Shown here: positions 32,791-45,035 of the stretch, piece after piece
Position numbering within the stretch: position 1 is the stretch's first letter
Layout: each line of letters starts with the position of its first letter
Assembly (NCBI GenBank): GCA_013398015.1
Contig: VZRR01010739.1
Coordinates: forward strand, 1 to 64,000
Source of the DNA: Oreocharis arfaki
Lineage: Eukaryota; Chordata; Aves; Passeriformes; Paramythiidae
Direction: 5' to 3'
DNA: 64,000 nucleotides
The notes under the pieces: generated by a model
Seen by the model: the letters and a program-made list of their open reading frames with translations, nothing else
The model's database searches: none
What the model was told of the DNA's origin: nothing
Translations under genes and position numbers: made by a program

Positions 32791-35379
32791 GCATCTTTAC
32801 ACTCTGGTTGTATTTCTCAACATGAGCTTTGTTAGTGGTCCAAGAATTTCCCACCCTTTGGCAGCAGTCCTTGTCCAGCTCCTGGGATTGTATCTCCTCC
32901 CAACCCCGGGATGATGGAGGGCTCTCGGACACCTCCCCGCACGGGTTCAGCCTCTGGGCCGTGCAGCCCAGCAAATGTTACAATACAGACCCCGAGGGGC
33001 TCGGGGAAGGCTTGTGCAACCTCGTGGCATAGACTGATATCCCAGGATTTCAAAGGTGTGACCTCCATGGCAGAGCTCCGCAGTCACGTCCCGGGCAGCC
33101 CCCGCTCCAGCACAGCCGTGCAGGCACCTTCCCACCAGGATAAAGTTATCTTTGAGCAAACCAAGCCAGCTTTTCCTTTTGCTTTGTTTGCCCCTGGGAT
33201 GAGCCCTCAGTTCTCACTCGGGCCTGGCTTCCCTGGTGCTTTTTTCCCCTCTCTGGATGAAGACCACGCTGCTTGTCTGGCCTGGCAGTCACACGAACAG
33301 GCACTCTGCTTTCAGCATCCCTGCGGAACAGGCGTTGTCTGGTCATGGACAAGATGGGAATTCAAACATCCTCAACTGCCTGATGCCACAGACAGAGATT
33401 TGGGGCAAACTCATTCATTTTTACATGAAACAAAGGGCTGTGAACCCATGCAGTGCTCCTGGCCCTGCCAGCACTGCGTTGGCACCCAGACGGACACGGC
33501 CCCTCCTGGGATCACTCACCCGGCTGGGAGAAGAGCCTGCCATGCATCCTTGGGGATGCTGAGTGGTCCCAGCAGGGATCCCAAGGGATCAGCCCACTTC
33601 AGAACACAGATTATCCATCTGCAGCTCCCAGCCTGACGCACCTCATTGGGCTCTGCATTCCTGTTCTGTCCTCATTTGTATGTCCTCCTACATGTCCGCA
33701 CCTGTAGGAGCAGGTCCTTCAGGCAGAAAAGAGATGGAAGTGGGCAAATGGGAGATAACACTGCTTTAACTGGGACTTTGAAAGTTTAAAAAGGAACACG
33801 GGCAGAGTCATGCTGGAAACAGATTGCACAAATCTGACCAGATCCTGTAGGTAAGTGAAGTCAGACAGCTCTCGTGGCAAGGGGAGGACCCGGGTGCCGA
33901 GCAGAAGGACCAAGTCTTTCTCAGGAGCAGGGAAGGTTTAGTGGCACAGCTACAAAATGAGATGGAACAATATTTAGGCAAGGTGCTCAGAGGGTGCTCC
34001 AGCTCTCCTGTCAGTGACAGCCAGTGTGTCAGTCCCATGATTTTTAACTGGAATGCTGACACCCTGCAGATCCCTCGCTGTGGTTGCAGAGGCCAGGAGG
34101 GGATCCCATCGTCCCTCGGCTGGTCCATCCTCAGTGCACGTGGCTGCCGCAGCCGGAGCTGGGGCGGCATTGAGGCACTCCTGGGGCACATCTACAGGAA
34201 TGACAGACGTGATCCCGCTCCCAAGTGCAATTCACTTTTATGACATCCTATTTCTGCTGGGGGCTATGAGAGGCTTTCTAGGGCAGGAACACATCACATC
34301 AGCTGCTGAAGGTGTGTGTGCCATGGGACAGCTGGCAGGCGAGTGGCTCCTGCTGCCCTGACCTTGCCCTGCTCTCGCTGTTCCCTCAGTGCCTCTAGAA
34401 AAGGCAGTTCCACCATGGGTGCTCTCCTAAAGGTGCTGCTGCTCCTTCTGCCCAGCCAGGAGCTGGTGGCATTCCATGATTCTTCCCAAACTATCCAGGA
34501 ATTTTGCTGTCTATCATCAAACCCCTGTTTGTCACCTGGTGTGGGTTTATCACATTTGTTATTTTATCAATGTACCAAAAAACATCAATGTACCAAAACC
34601 CCAACCAAACAAAACCCACCCCAACAGCGTCACAGTCTCCGGTTCCGACTGAGATATCTCCATAAAGCACAGCCTCTTCCTGGAAAATCTGCTGTTCCCA
34701 GAAACTTCCCCAGCATCCCAGCCCTAACCCCAGATGTAGAAGCAGCATTTGCAATAATAACCAAACCTTTAGCAAACACCATTAGAAACAACTTGCCAAT
34801 GAGCAGAAATAATTACCAGGTAATTGCTCTGTGGACAGCCAAGCGGGGAACACAGGAACACCATTTTCTCTGTGCTAAACAGGGAAACACAAGCAGGGAA
34901 AGAGAAGAACCAAAGGGCAAGAGTTGCTGTTTAAGGCCACGAAATGAGGACAGACCTGCCCTGACCCCACACCACCTGCTGCTTGGCTGGCCTCGTGCAG
35001 GGGCCTGAACCCACAGCTCCAGGAACTTTGGCATTCCCAAGGCTGGGATCTGGAGGCACAGCTGGCTGCAGTTGCCCTGTCCTTGTGTCCTTGGCACCCC
35101 GGTTGCTCCCCTGTCCCCTGGCTGGGACTCGGGCATGCACACCAGGCTGCTCTGGAACACCTCGGGAGAGCTTAGGAGCGCTGACTCCCAGCAGAGGAGC
35201 AACCCAGGCGCTGATGTTTTATCCACCTAACCCGGGTGCTGGTACTTCACCCACAGCCCCCCAAATCGCTAAAAGAAAGCCACGAATTTTTCCCTTTCCC
35301 CACTAAACTCTCCCATCCCTGCACACCCCTATCCTCCCTCGGCCAGCAGGTTCTGCGGGTGGGCAGCGTCCTCTTGGGG
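32791..35379. other. Intergenic sequence
   Basis: No gene recognised. It includes the direct repeat CATCAATGTACCAAAA near 34,566-34,599. The rest is mixed GC sequence without motif clusters. Confidence 0.5.
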
Positions 35380-35600
35380 GGAAAACCAGTCACAATAAAC
35401 TGGTGGCAGTTCAGGGCGCCGCGGGTGGCGGATTATGCAAATGAGGACATCCGCTTTAATGGCATTCCAGGATTTTTAGTCAAATTTAATTACCTTCCTT
35501 CTTCCCCCTCCCTGTGCCTGTCCTTGATCAAATTAAAACAAACAACCCCCAGCAGAGTGTTTATGACAGGAATCGTGTTGGAGACTAATTAAAACCTGAC
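35380..35600. promoter_or_regulatory. Candidate enhancer with POU octamer and TAATTA motifs
   Basis: A perfect octamer ATGCAAAT lies at 35435-35442. Around it are ACAATAAACTGG, TTTAATGGCATTCCAGG (GGAATG-type TEAD core on the opposite strand), AAATTTAATTACC, GATCAAATTAAAACAAACAA and GGAGACTAATTAAAACC. The density of homeodomain, POU and forkhead-like cores in about 200 bases, flanked by GC-rich sequence, is typical of developmental non-coding elements. Inference only. Confidence 0.45.
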
Positions 35601-35799
35601 GATTGTCACCGCGACGAGCCTGGCAGCCGCCCGTGCCAGGCGGCGGGGGGACAGGGAGAGGGACAGGGCAGGTGGCACGGCACGCTCGGCGCTGGATGCT
35701 CCCCACGGCAGCTCATTATCCGCACGCTCCCCGTCCCGTGTCACGGCTCCTTCCCGTGCCACGCCTGGCGGGGAGGGACCTGCAGGGGGAACACGTGGG

Positions 35800-35855
35800 T
35801 CTCAATTACTTCTGCAATAATTTAATGGACTAATTAATAAACCCACGCGGCAGCT
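35800..35855. promoter_or_regulatory. Homeobox-site cluster
   Basis: TCAATTACTTCTGCAATAATTTAATGGACTAATTAATAAACCC: three TAAT/ATTA cores in under 50 bases, inside CpG-rich flanks. Confidence 0.4.
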
Positions 35856-36339
35856 TCTCCGGGGTGCTGCGGAGGCGGGCGGGGTGAGGTCTGTGCGGGA
35901 GCTGCTGTCTGCCATGGAGCTGGGGGGAGGCAGCTGGGCTGAGCGCCCTGTCACATGTCTGTCCCCTTTAAAGAGATGGCCCCAGGCACACGGGGGCTCA
36001 GGCTGGTTCCAGGAGCTCTCCCCAGCACAGCACGGCTCCCTCCACCCCAGCCCAGCGTGGGCTCTGTGTTCCTGCGCTGCTCTGCCCTGCAGAGCTCCAG
36101 GTTTGGCTTCGGTGTGGAGAAACCCCCGCTGTGCCCTCCTCAGGATTTTGCCTTTTCCCCCGTGGTTTCCAGCGCCCGTGCGTGCCCAATCCCACTGAGA
36201 TCGAGTCGGCTGCTCTGCCTCCCTGTCCCCCTGGCCACACAGGCCCAGCCGGGATGGGGAGGACGGATGGATGTTTGCGGGCGCTGCTCGGCTGAGCGGT
36301 GGGGAGGAACAATCTCCCTGTGATGAACCGACCGTGACC

Positions 36340-36735
36340 CAACCCCTCGCAGCCTCTTGTTATGGCATCGATGAAGTCACTGAATGATCCCTTGTTCATA
36401 TTCCCGTAAATCAATAGGTCCTGGCGCTGTAACACACTGGCTGGTTCCAGTATTTTAGTTGGGATAGTCCTCAAGGGGAGCTGGGCTCGTTAATTAAATC
36501 CATCTAATCAATCTGGCCTGGAAGGGCACCGGTTATGTGTTCATCAGAGGCTACACCGTGCAGCCCAGGCAATCTGAAAGGCAGTAAATAAACATGAAAA
36601 TGAAAAGCTGAGGCAGCAGAGTTTGCCTGGGCCTGGGAGACTTCAGAGCTGAGTCAGATAATATGGGATCACATGTTTAATTTAACAAAATCCAATAAAA
36701 AGTGCACCTGGCTTGAACAAAATCCCTGGGATGCG
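36340..36735. promoter_or_regulatory. Candidate enhancer, 400-bp AT-rich island
   Basis: ATCGATGAAGTCACTGAATGATCCC, CGTTAATTAAATCCATCTAATCAATCTGG, GCAGTAAATAAACATG (forkhead-like), GCTGAGTCAGATAATATGGGATCA (AP-1-like TGAGTCA and GATA) and TTTAATTTAACAAAATCCAATAAAAAG. No coding sense. This is the largest such block in the right half. Confidence 0.45.
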
Positions 36736-38005
36736 GGAGCCGCCAGGGCTGATGGGGGATGAGCCCCGGGGGTCGGAGTGTGCCCAGCCCCTGCCCTCTC
36801 CCGACAGCCCATCCGTGTCCGCACAGCCAGGGAGACCTCGGGGCGAGGGCAGCACCAGCCTCAGGCTGGGCGTTCCTGAAGCAGCTTCCCATGGGTTGTC
36901 CTGCTCAGCCACCTCTGCTGCCGAGGAACTCTCAGCACGGTGGGGCTCGCATGTTCCCGGGAAGTTAATTACAAAGAGAGCCTTCCAGGAACTGGGGGAA
37001 ATTTCAGCTGATGGATGGGAAAACAAAGGAGAGCGATGTGTCACTTTTCAGCTCATGGTTTGCAGGATTGTTCCTTGCTCCAGCGAGAAATGCTGAGGGA
37101 GCCGAGATGCCGGGAGCGGATGAGGTCCCTCCCGTCCCGCCTAAGCCTGGTTCTGCCACTGTGGGAAACCAGGGTCATTCCGATATCGTTGTGAATGCAA
37201 AGACTTGCAAATCAGCGCTGAATAAAATATCACTGCTCTGAGTGGGGCATGTCTGAACCCTTGGTCCGTTGGGTTTGCTGTCTCTTGCAGCTTGAAGAGC
37301 TGATAGTTCTCTTCTTCTGGCTTGGCTTTCACCCCCAAGAACCTGGATTAACCTCCACAGTGTTGGGGTTGCCCAAGAGCATCTCCATAATAAAGGCAAA
37401 GGGCTCCTGAGGAGTGAGGGCAGGAACCCTCTGTCCCACAGCCCCTGGGAGCTTTCACCAGCCCTGGCATGATGCTCCTGCTGCAGGCAGTGCCTGAGGG
37501 ATTCGGAGACTGATGGCACAGCTAAATACTGGGGGGTGGGGGTGGGAGTGCGGGTCAGGGACCCGCAAGGAGGACAGGAGGAAGATGAGGCATCACCTTG
37601 CCTGTGCAAAGAGACATTCTTGCACCTCTGCAGGGGCGGAGGAACAGACATCTGGAGTGGCTGGATGAGGAAGATGAGGAAAACCTGCCAGAACACAAGC
37701 ATGGGAAGAAGGACTGGGGAGGAGCGTGGCAGGGACACAGCAGAGCAGGGACACAGCCGGACCTGCTCCGGCTGGGCCATGGTCGGGGTTTGAGGCTGAG
37801 CCCCCCAGGCACAAGAGTATTCGGAGCTGGGGTTTGCTCCCAGCTGCTTTCCACACCCCTGGGTGACTCTCAGAGGGAGGTGGCTCCCCTGGGACACAGA
37901 GGGCAGGGGGTAGGAGGAGGCCTTGGCACTCCTGTGGGTGGTCTAAGCCAGAGTCTGCATGGAAAAAGGTAATTCAAGTATGGGTGGGTGCTGAGGCTGT
38001 CAGGG
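36736..38005. other. Intergenic sequence
   Basis: GC-mixed; AATCAGCGCTGAATAAAATATC near 37,210 is a small AT pocket. No gene recognised. Confidence 0.5.
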
Positions 38006-38009
38006 CGCA

Positions 38010-38065
38010 GGGAGGGGCACCGGATTAACCTGTAAATCATAATAAATGAATATGCAAAGCTGAGG
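38010..38065. promoter_or_regulatory. AT-rich motif cluster with octamer-like site
   Basis: GGATTAACCTGTAAATCATAATAAATGAATATGCAAAGCTGAGG: GATTA, AATAAATG and ATGCAAAG cores together. Confidence 0.35.
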
Positions 38066-38734
38066 AGAAGGGTTTGTCCCACTGCAGCTCCCTCTCAGTG
38101 TGAGAACTCTGACTCGGATGTCCCCCCACCACAGACCCACTTTCCCAAAGCCCCAGACAACCACAGGAAACTCACAGGTTGTAACCTGGAAAACTTCTGC
38201 AAAGGGATGCTCTGCCCACATTTTGTGGGTGCACTGCCACTGAGGAACAAGAACCCTTTGGGAAAAGCTGCTGTGAAGGGGGACAACTCAGGAGAGCAGG
38301 AAGGTGCCCTCAGCCTCCTCCTCCCACTCCCTGGGATGTGCTGGGCTGGCAGATCTCGTAGCCCTCCCTCCCAGTTCATCTGGCACAGCAGAACCACCCA
38401 CAGCCCCGGCCGTGGGCCGTGGGGACAGGTCCCTGCAGGGCCAGGGCAGGGCACTGGGATCCCCGAGGCAGCCTTTGCTGAGGGGCAGAGGCCAGACCTG
38501 CCTGAGCCCCCCCACCCCCTCTGCCAGCTCCTGCATCCTCCCGGGCTGGGCTGGTTCCTGTGGTACCTGCGGTTTTCCCCTCCCATTTTCCCGGGAGCTT
38601 GCAATGGAGCTCTAACGACAGGAACACAAACTATTAAGTAGTTTCAGTCACGAAGAAAGAAGCAGGGTTTGCACCCAGGTTTGGTCTAATCCAGTGTTTT
38701 TCCGAGCTGGTTTCTCCTCCTGAGTCCCAGACTC

Positions 38735-38835
38735 CCAGTGATTCACCACGACCTCATTACTTCTGAGTTAACACAACGCACTTGGCTGCTGGTAGATGGT
38801 TTATTAATTCTGGACGCGTTCCCATGAAGATGTGT
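38735..38835. promoter_or_regulatory. Candidate regulatory element
   Basis: GTGATTCACCACGACCTCATTAC, CTGAGTTAACAC (HNF1-like GTTAA), TGGTTTATTAATTCTGG. Contrasts with GC-rich flanks. Confidence 0.3.
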
Positions 38836-39723
38836 CCTATCTAGAGACAAAATGCTTTTATCATGTGTCCCAAGATTCTGGCCAACCCATTTGGTCTCCA
38901 AGCTTGCCTGGGGTGAAGACGAGAGCACGAGGAACAATAAATACAGTCTCTCAGACAGTTTTTCCTCTGAGGATCAGAAAGCCCAGACACACCTGCCTGA
39001 AGGGTGCCCTGGGCAGGGGATGGGGAGGAGACGGTTCATCGGTGTCCCTTGCAACACAGCAGAGCACAGGTGCTGTGTCCTGCTACTGGGATGAACAGAG
39101 CACCTTCCCCAGTGCAGCGTGTTCCCAAAATCCCTGAATGGAAAATCCATAGGCCTGGAAACGAATGCATTTGTTCTGTCACTGTCTCCATTGTTAGCTG
39201 GAGGAACAGCTAACAGAGCGTGTCTTCTCTGGGGGCTGCAGCGGGGAGACAGATGGTGAGAGTGACTCCAGCTGTCAGTCCCTGGAGATGTGCGGAGGAA
39301 TCGGTGTTTGACATCTGATTTAGCTCTGCTCCCTCCTCGAGTCACCGCCGTCCCTGGCTCTGAAAGACGTGTGTGCTTCTGAGACGGTTAAATTAAACCT
39401 CTCCCAACCCAGGGGCACGTGCTCGGCGCCTCAGAAATGTCAGCTGGCAGCTCGTCACCAGGAGCCAGTGGATCTGGGTTCACTCCCTGGAATCTGCGTG
39501 TCTGCCTCCTTCCCCTTGCAGGGCAGAGTTACGCTGGCCTGGGGGAGGGCTGGCAGCCAACGCGAGCAGGCAGAAATTGGCATGAACAGCTTCTGGGAAA
39601 GGGGGAGCCTTTGAGGAGCATCCCCTTCCCAGGGCTGGCTCTAGAGCTGGGGACAAGGCAAAGGGAGCCCTGCTTAGGGGACAGCTGTGCTACCTGGCAG
39701 GGTACACCTAAGAAGCAGAAACA

Positions 39724-39770
39724 CTGGCGAGGAGGAGGAGGAGGAGGGAGAGGAGGAGGAAGAGGCAGAC
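39724..39770. repeat. (GGA)n purine tract
   Basis: GCGAGGAGGAGGAGGAGGG then GAGGAGGAGGAAGAGG: imperfect GGA triplets. Confidence 0.93.
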
Positions 39771-40195
39771 ATTCCAGGAGAATCCCCATCTGTATGGAGA
39801 GGGAGTATGGTCCAGGGCTGTAACACGTCCCAGATGAGGTGGGAAGGGCTCAGCAGAGCATGAGTCACTGCAGGGGAGGGGAGAGCAGCTCTCTGATAAG
39901 AGGTGAAGCAACTTCTCCTGCTGCTTAATCTTCATTCACTGGCTCTGCCAGTGGAGCCTTGCACAAGGGTCCTTTGGGGACCCCGGCATTCAACGCCCTC
40001 CCTTGGCTGCTCCACAGCCCTTGTGTCCCCCCTGGGCCTGTGGCAGTGAGATTCTGGTGCCCACAGAGAGCGTGGGGCAGGGAGACAGCTGCCTGTAGGG
40101 TCAACCCCGATGAGGCTGCCTCTGGATACTCCTGCAGGTTCCATTTCCAGCACAGACAGGACCCATCCCATCCCCATTGGCATGAGAAGCTGAAG

Positions 40196-40340
40196 TTAAG
40201 GGACACCTTCCACTATCCCAGGCTGCTCTAAACCCTGTCCAACCTGGCCTTGGACACTTCCAGGGATGGGGCAGCCACAGCTTCCCTGGACAACCTGCGC
40301 CAGGGCCTCCCCACCCTCTGAGCAGTCTCACTACTCTCTC
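40196..40340 (-). repeat. CR1 fragment (minus strand)
   Basis: GGGACACCTTCCACTATCCCAGGCTGCTCTAAACCCTGTCCAACCTGGCCTTGGACACTTCCAGGGATGGGGCAGCCACAGC, then CCAGGGCCTCCCCACCCTC. It lacks the final terminus. Confidence 0.92.
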
Positions 40341-40475
40341 AAGAAAATCTCCCCCAGTGGTTCAGCATTTCCTTCCCATCTTTGCTCCCCATGACCCCCC
40401 TCTGTCTCAAACTGCTGTGGGTCTGTCTGTGGTTGTGGGCTCGGCATCCACAGGACACGGCTCCCCTGTGGATGC

Positions 40476-40722
40476 GGGTCCCTCCGTGGGTGCGGGTCCG
40501 TCCGTGGGTCCATCCGTGGGGAGCGTGTCCAGGGAGGGTCCGTCCGTAGGTGTGGGTCCGTCCGTGGGTCCGTCCGTGGGTGCGGGTCCGTCCATAGGTC
40601 CGTCTGCGCGTGTGGGTCTGTCCGTGGGTCTGGGTCTGTCCGTGGGTGCGGGTCTGTCTGTGGGTGCGGGTCCATCCGTGGGTCTGTCCGTGGGTGTGTG
40701 TCCGTCCGTCGGTGCGGGGCCG
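40476..40722. repeat. GGGTCCGTCCGTGGGTGC minisatellite
   Basis: Degenerate units of about 12-18 bp built from TCCGTCCGTGGG and TGCGGG, some 14 or more copies, CpG-rich. It creates long open frames on both strands (RTDPHPRTD-type and SVGAGPSVG-type peptides) that are repeat artefacts. Confidence 0.93.
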
Positions 40723-42002
40723 TGCCCGCAGCCGCCGCGCGGGGGCAGGCGGAGACCGCGGGAGGAGCGCGGGGCCATCGCTCCTGTGGGAATATCGCCG
40801 GGATGGAGGCGAAGCATGGAGCAGGGGCAGCCCCGCGGGCTGCGCTGTCCTCAGTGGGGTCCGCGAGCTCCCTTGCGAGCTGGGGGACAACGAGCTCTGA
40901 ATCCGAACCGATACAGGGCTAAAGGGAACGAATCCACCGGGAATGGGCTCCCGGCTGCGGGGGCGAGGGGGGTGAGCTTGGAGCGGGACAGGACAGGGGA
41001 GGCACGGGCAGAGGATGGGCCCCACGAGGTGTGAGGGCACGAGTGGGTGCAGAGGGCACCCGCACTGGCTGCAAGTCACCAAACTGCTCCCAAGCTCTCT
41101 GCTCTGAGCTGGGGGTTCCATTTGTGTCCGTCCTGGAGCCAGAACCAGGCCTTGGGGGTGGATGTCCACACCTGCAGATCCCACAGGCAAACATTTCCAG
41201 GGTCGCTCCCGTGGGTGCTGCCTGGGGCCAGCACCAGCTCCTGCCAAGAGCATCTTCTTCTGGAGCTGTTTCCTCTCGTCTTGGGTTTGTTCCCAGCCCC
41301 TGTCCCTCCGTGTGGTGTGTCCCACTGGAGACACCCGTGTGACAGAGAGATGCTCGTGCCGGGCTGTGGGGCTGGCACGGGCCCCACCTGCCCGCAGCAT
41401 CCCCGCCTGGGCTGCCGCGGTTGCCGGGGCAATGGATATGATGTGATAAACAGAGGGAAATGGGGATGACGCCAGCAGGGAAAGGGCAGAATGGATTTTA
41501 TTTCACGTTTATTGAAGCACAAATTGCCATAAGAACCAACTTGCTCGTGAGCAAACAAGGGAAGCTGAGACTCTCTGGGCTGGATGGTCTCTCTCTGGGC
41601 TCTGAAACCGCCTTTCAGCCAGCATCCCTGACCTGCTGCTTGAGCTGAGCTGCGGGTTTTCCATGGAATTGTCCGTTTGCATCTGGATTTTGGAGTGTCT
41701 GGGAAGGCAAGCATGAGGCTGGGATGGCCACAGCAGGGTCCTCTGCAGGGAGCTGCTCCCTTTGGCGGGATGCACCACTGGAGCAGCGTGGGAGGTGGGG
41801 AAGGAGCCGGTGACCCCGAGGGGACAGGAGAGCTCTGCTGCCTCTGACCAAGCTGGGAGGAGGCTCCAGCAGAGGTTATGACTGGTCTAACAGCAGACAA
41901 GGAATGAAAAATCCCAGATTTTGCATCTACATTTGCGCAGGCTCTGGTGATTGATGTATTTCCATCTTTTTCTCCCACCTTCCTGGGCTGCAAGATGTAG
42001 AG

Positions 42003-42360
42003 TTGGAGAGACAAGGAAGACACTGAGGGGCTGGAGCGTGTCCAGGGAGGAAACGGAGCTGGGGAAAGGGCTGGAGCACCAGGAGTGGTTGAGTGAGCTG
42101 GGAAAAGGGCTCAGAGAAAAAGAGGCTCGGGGGGACCTTGTGGCTCTGCACAACTCCCTGACAGGAGGGGGTAGGGCTCTGCTCCCAGGGAACAGGGACA
42201 GGAGGAGAGGGAACAGCCTCAGGCTGTGCCAGGGCAGATTCAGTTGGATATTAGGGAAAATTTCTTCCCCAGGAGGGTGGTGAGGCACTGAGAGAGGCTC
42301 CCCAGGGCAGTGGTGGAGTGTCCATCCCTGGAGGGATTTAACAGATGTCCTCTGGAAGAG
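42003..42360 (+). repeat. CR1 internal/3' fragment (plus strand)
   Basis: GGGGCTGGAGCGTGTCCAGGGA, GGGGGACCTTGTGGCTCTGCACAACTCCCTGACAGG, ATTCAGTTGGATATTAGGGAAAATTTCTTCCCCAGGAGGGTGGTGAGGCACTG, GTCCATCCCTGGAGGGATTTAACAG. It breaks off before the 3' terminal repeats. Confidence 0.92.
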
Positions 42361-43540
42361 TTACAGCAAGGGAGTTTAGGGAAGATCAAGTACCTCGGAG
42401 ATGAATTTCCATCTGTAGGTAACAGTACCCCCATGGTGCTCTCCGTGCACCCGTGTGTGTCCCCAGCACAGCCCCCAGCCCACAGATGGCTCCTGGCCGG
42501 AGCAGGGATGAGCCGGCAGCGGTAACGTTATCCTTGCTGCAGATGGAATTGCATTTACTGATATTCAGGCCCAGGAGGGCCCATGCACAACTCTCTGGTC
42601 TGATCTGCAGGGAGGGGAGGGCTGCTCCGAGTGGGAAGGCCAGTGGAAAAATGAGCCAAGGAATGCTGACCCGTACACAGCCTTCCCAGGTACCCCACTC
42701 CACGCGGCTCCTGCTGTCCTGCTTCCAGGCCATCCCACTGCGGGTGAAACGGAGAAGCCCTTGAGGAATTTTAAAGTGTCTACAGGAAATACCTGAAACT
42801 CTCTGCAGCAGGAAATGGAAGCGGAGGAGGTTGAGTGGCCGCGAGGGCCGGGATGCTGGCCCGGAGCATCCTCAGTCTGCTGTGGCTGAGGATGTGGAGG
42901 GAAGGGGATTATCCACAGCTGGTGAAACAAAGGAGAAAGATTTCCTTTAAGAGAAGGGGAAAGATCCTCTGCACTCACTCACAGAGTCCCTGGTTGGATA
43001 ATCCCCTGAGGAGAGGGCAAATGTGCTGCTGGTGCCTATGGGGATCATTTATAGGTGAAATTATTGGTGATTTCTGTTTCCATTCAGCTGGATGAGAGCA
43101 GAAATCCATGGAGAAATGGGGGCAGAGGCCAGGAGACTTTGCTGTGCACCTCTTCCCCATGCCCCACTTTGCAAGGCTCTATTCCCAACTCAGCTGCTCT
43201 CCCCCCGCTCCCCGTTCCTGCCATCCCAAAGGATGGATAAGCTTGGAAGTGGCTCCAGCCTGCCCAGGACATGTCCCACAGGCACTCCCAGAATCCTGTC
43301 TCCAGAGATGTCCAGCTCTTCTGGCCACAAAATCCACCTGAGACCCTCTGGGGAGAACAGACAGGGGTGTCCTGATGAGTGCCTTGGGAGGAGGAAGAGG
43401 AAGAGGAAGAGGAGGAGGAGAGAAAGGAGGAGGAGGAGGGCAGCAGGGTGAGGACACACATCTGCTGTTGGGAGCCTGCTGGGAGCCGAGCACCCCCTCG
43501 CCCTCTGGTCTCCTCATCAGTGACGAACACGTGCACCAAG
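42361..43540. other. Intergenic sequence
   Basis: Unique sequence with no gene; it ends in the purine tract at 43,385. Confidence 0.5.
43385..43442. repeat. (GGA/GAA)n purine tract
   Basis: AGGAGGAAGAGGAAGAGGAAGAGG continuing as GGAGGAGGAG; an all-purine run of nearly 60 bases on this strand. Confidence 0.93.
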
Positions 43541-43544
43541 GGCC

Positions 43545-43600
43545 ACCGCAATGAAATATATATTTATAACAATCATCATTATTATTCTTTCATCAATTTT
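43545..43600. promoter_or_regulatory. AT-rich island
   Basis: AATGAAATATATATTTATAACAATCATCATTATTATTC: ACAAT and ATCATTA cores; sharply AT-rich beside GC sequence. Confidence 0.3.
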
Positions 43601-44773
43601 CTCTCCCGTGGATGGAGCCTGGCAGAGACTTCAGAGCAGGCAGAACTGCTAAAGCAGAAAGTAATGGTGCCCCCAGGACGAATAAACGGAGCACTTCAAA
43701 CCAGCAGATGCTGCGGAAAGCCCCAGTGCAGGAAATATCTGCGGAATGAATCGGGAGCTTTATGGAGCTGGGGCTGAAGGGCTGTAGGAAAGCTCACCAG
43801 CCCGGGGGGGGAAGGGAAATGGGGAGGACCAGGAGCTGGCACCTCCTAGTGTGGGGCTGGCACCCTGGGGAGTGGGGCTGGCGCCTCAGGGTGTGGTATC
43901 AGTGTAGGATGGAATCCTTTGGTTATTTAGGGTCTGACGTCAGCCCTGACAGGAAAGACAGATAGTTCCCTGCTCGTGGGTGCCCCAAATCGCCTGTGCA
44001 GGATCCAGCAGCTCAGTGAAACCCCAGGAAAAGCTGAGGGGCCCCAGATGGGCACAGGCTCAACCCTGAGGAAGGAGGGAGGGGGCTCTGACAGGCACAG
44101 GAGCTGAGGAGCAATAACTGCAGCAGCATCCTCGGGACAACGGGAGGCCCCTGACCCTCACACTCGGCAGCTCCATTGGTACCCACACTCCCAGCTCTAT
44201 GTGGGCCTGGTTTGGGGAGCCCTGGGCAGCACCTCAGGAGATGGCACCCAAAGGACAGATGGCATCACTGACCGTGCACAGCCACTGCCACCACTGCTGC
44301 CCCGTGCCAGGAAAAAAATTAGTAAATCAAGAAAACAAGGCTCCTGTCCTGAAAAGCCTTCAGACTCAGGCAATCCAGCAACAGCTGGGACAAAGGCATT
44401 CCTGCATGTGCTGCTGAGGTTTGGCACGTGTCTCCTAGTTCCAGGTTGTTGTTTTTTTTATAGTACGTCATAAAATAATGTTCTATATTCTATATATTTT
44501 TATGGGCGGCAGGAGAGCAGTAGAGGGCAGGGACGGCAGGAGGCTGGCCAGGAGGGGGGGAGGCTGGGGGAAAGAGTCTCCAGAGGAGCACCAAGGTGGG
44601 CAACTACCATGGAAGCAGGGCCTGGCCCGGTGCAGAGGTGGGGGAGCAGCACCTGGAGGAGGGATGGGTCAGGTTCAGCATGGCCAGAGCAGGGGGAGGC
44701 AGGGGTGGCTGGAGTGGGGATACAGCCCTGGACAGCTTTGCCTAGGGGGATGTGAGAGGAAATCCTGCGCTGT
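43601..44773. other. Intergenic sequence
   Basis: No gene recognised. ATAATGTTCTATATTCTATATATTTTTATGG near 44,475 is a short AT pocket. Confidence 0.5.
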
Positions 44774-44872
44774 GGGCTGGGATGAAGCTGTGCCCTCCTG
44801 CAGCAAGGGCTGGGATGAGGCTGTGCCCTCCTGCAGCAAGGGCTGGGATGAGGCTGTGCCCTCCTGCAGCAA
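44774..44872. repeat. 33-bp tandem repeat, three copies
   Basis: Units at 44774-44806, 44807-44839 and 44840-44872. The last two are identical, and the first differs at one base (GATGAAG versus GATGAGG). The unit begins GGGCTGGGATGAGGCTGTGC. The period is a multiple of three, so frames stay open, but no gene is evident. Confidence 0.97.
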
Positions 44873-45035
44873 GAGCGAGGACATCCGAGGGCTTTCTCAC
44901 CCACGTGCTGGATGCTGCGTTGTTCACAGCCAGGAAAGAGCAGAGGGATGGAAAGCTCTGACAAATTCCCAGCCCTCAGGTCCCTCCGAGATGCCCACAG
45001 AGGGGACTGCTGCTGCCCAGCTCCAGCAGTGAGGA

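Noticed and set aside
40339..41400. Open frame of 353 residues on the minus strand with RTDPHPRTDP-like repeats
   Set aside because: It runs through a minisatellite and a CR1 fragment; no domain or start context supports a protein.
44774..44872. Possible CRISPR array
   Set aside because: Copies are directly adjacent with no spacers, in a vertebrate genome; it is a plain tandem repeat. The same holds for 63,085-63,244 and 54,485-54,547.
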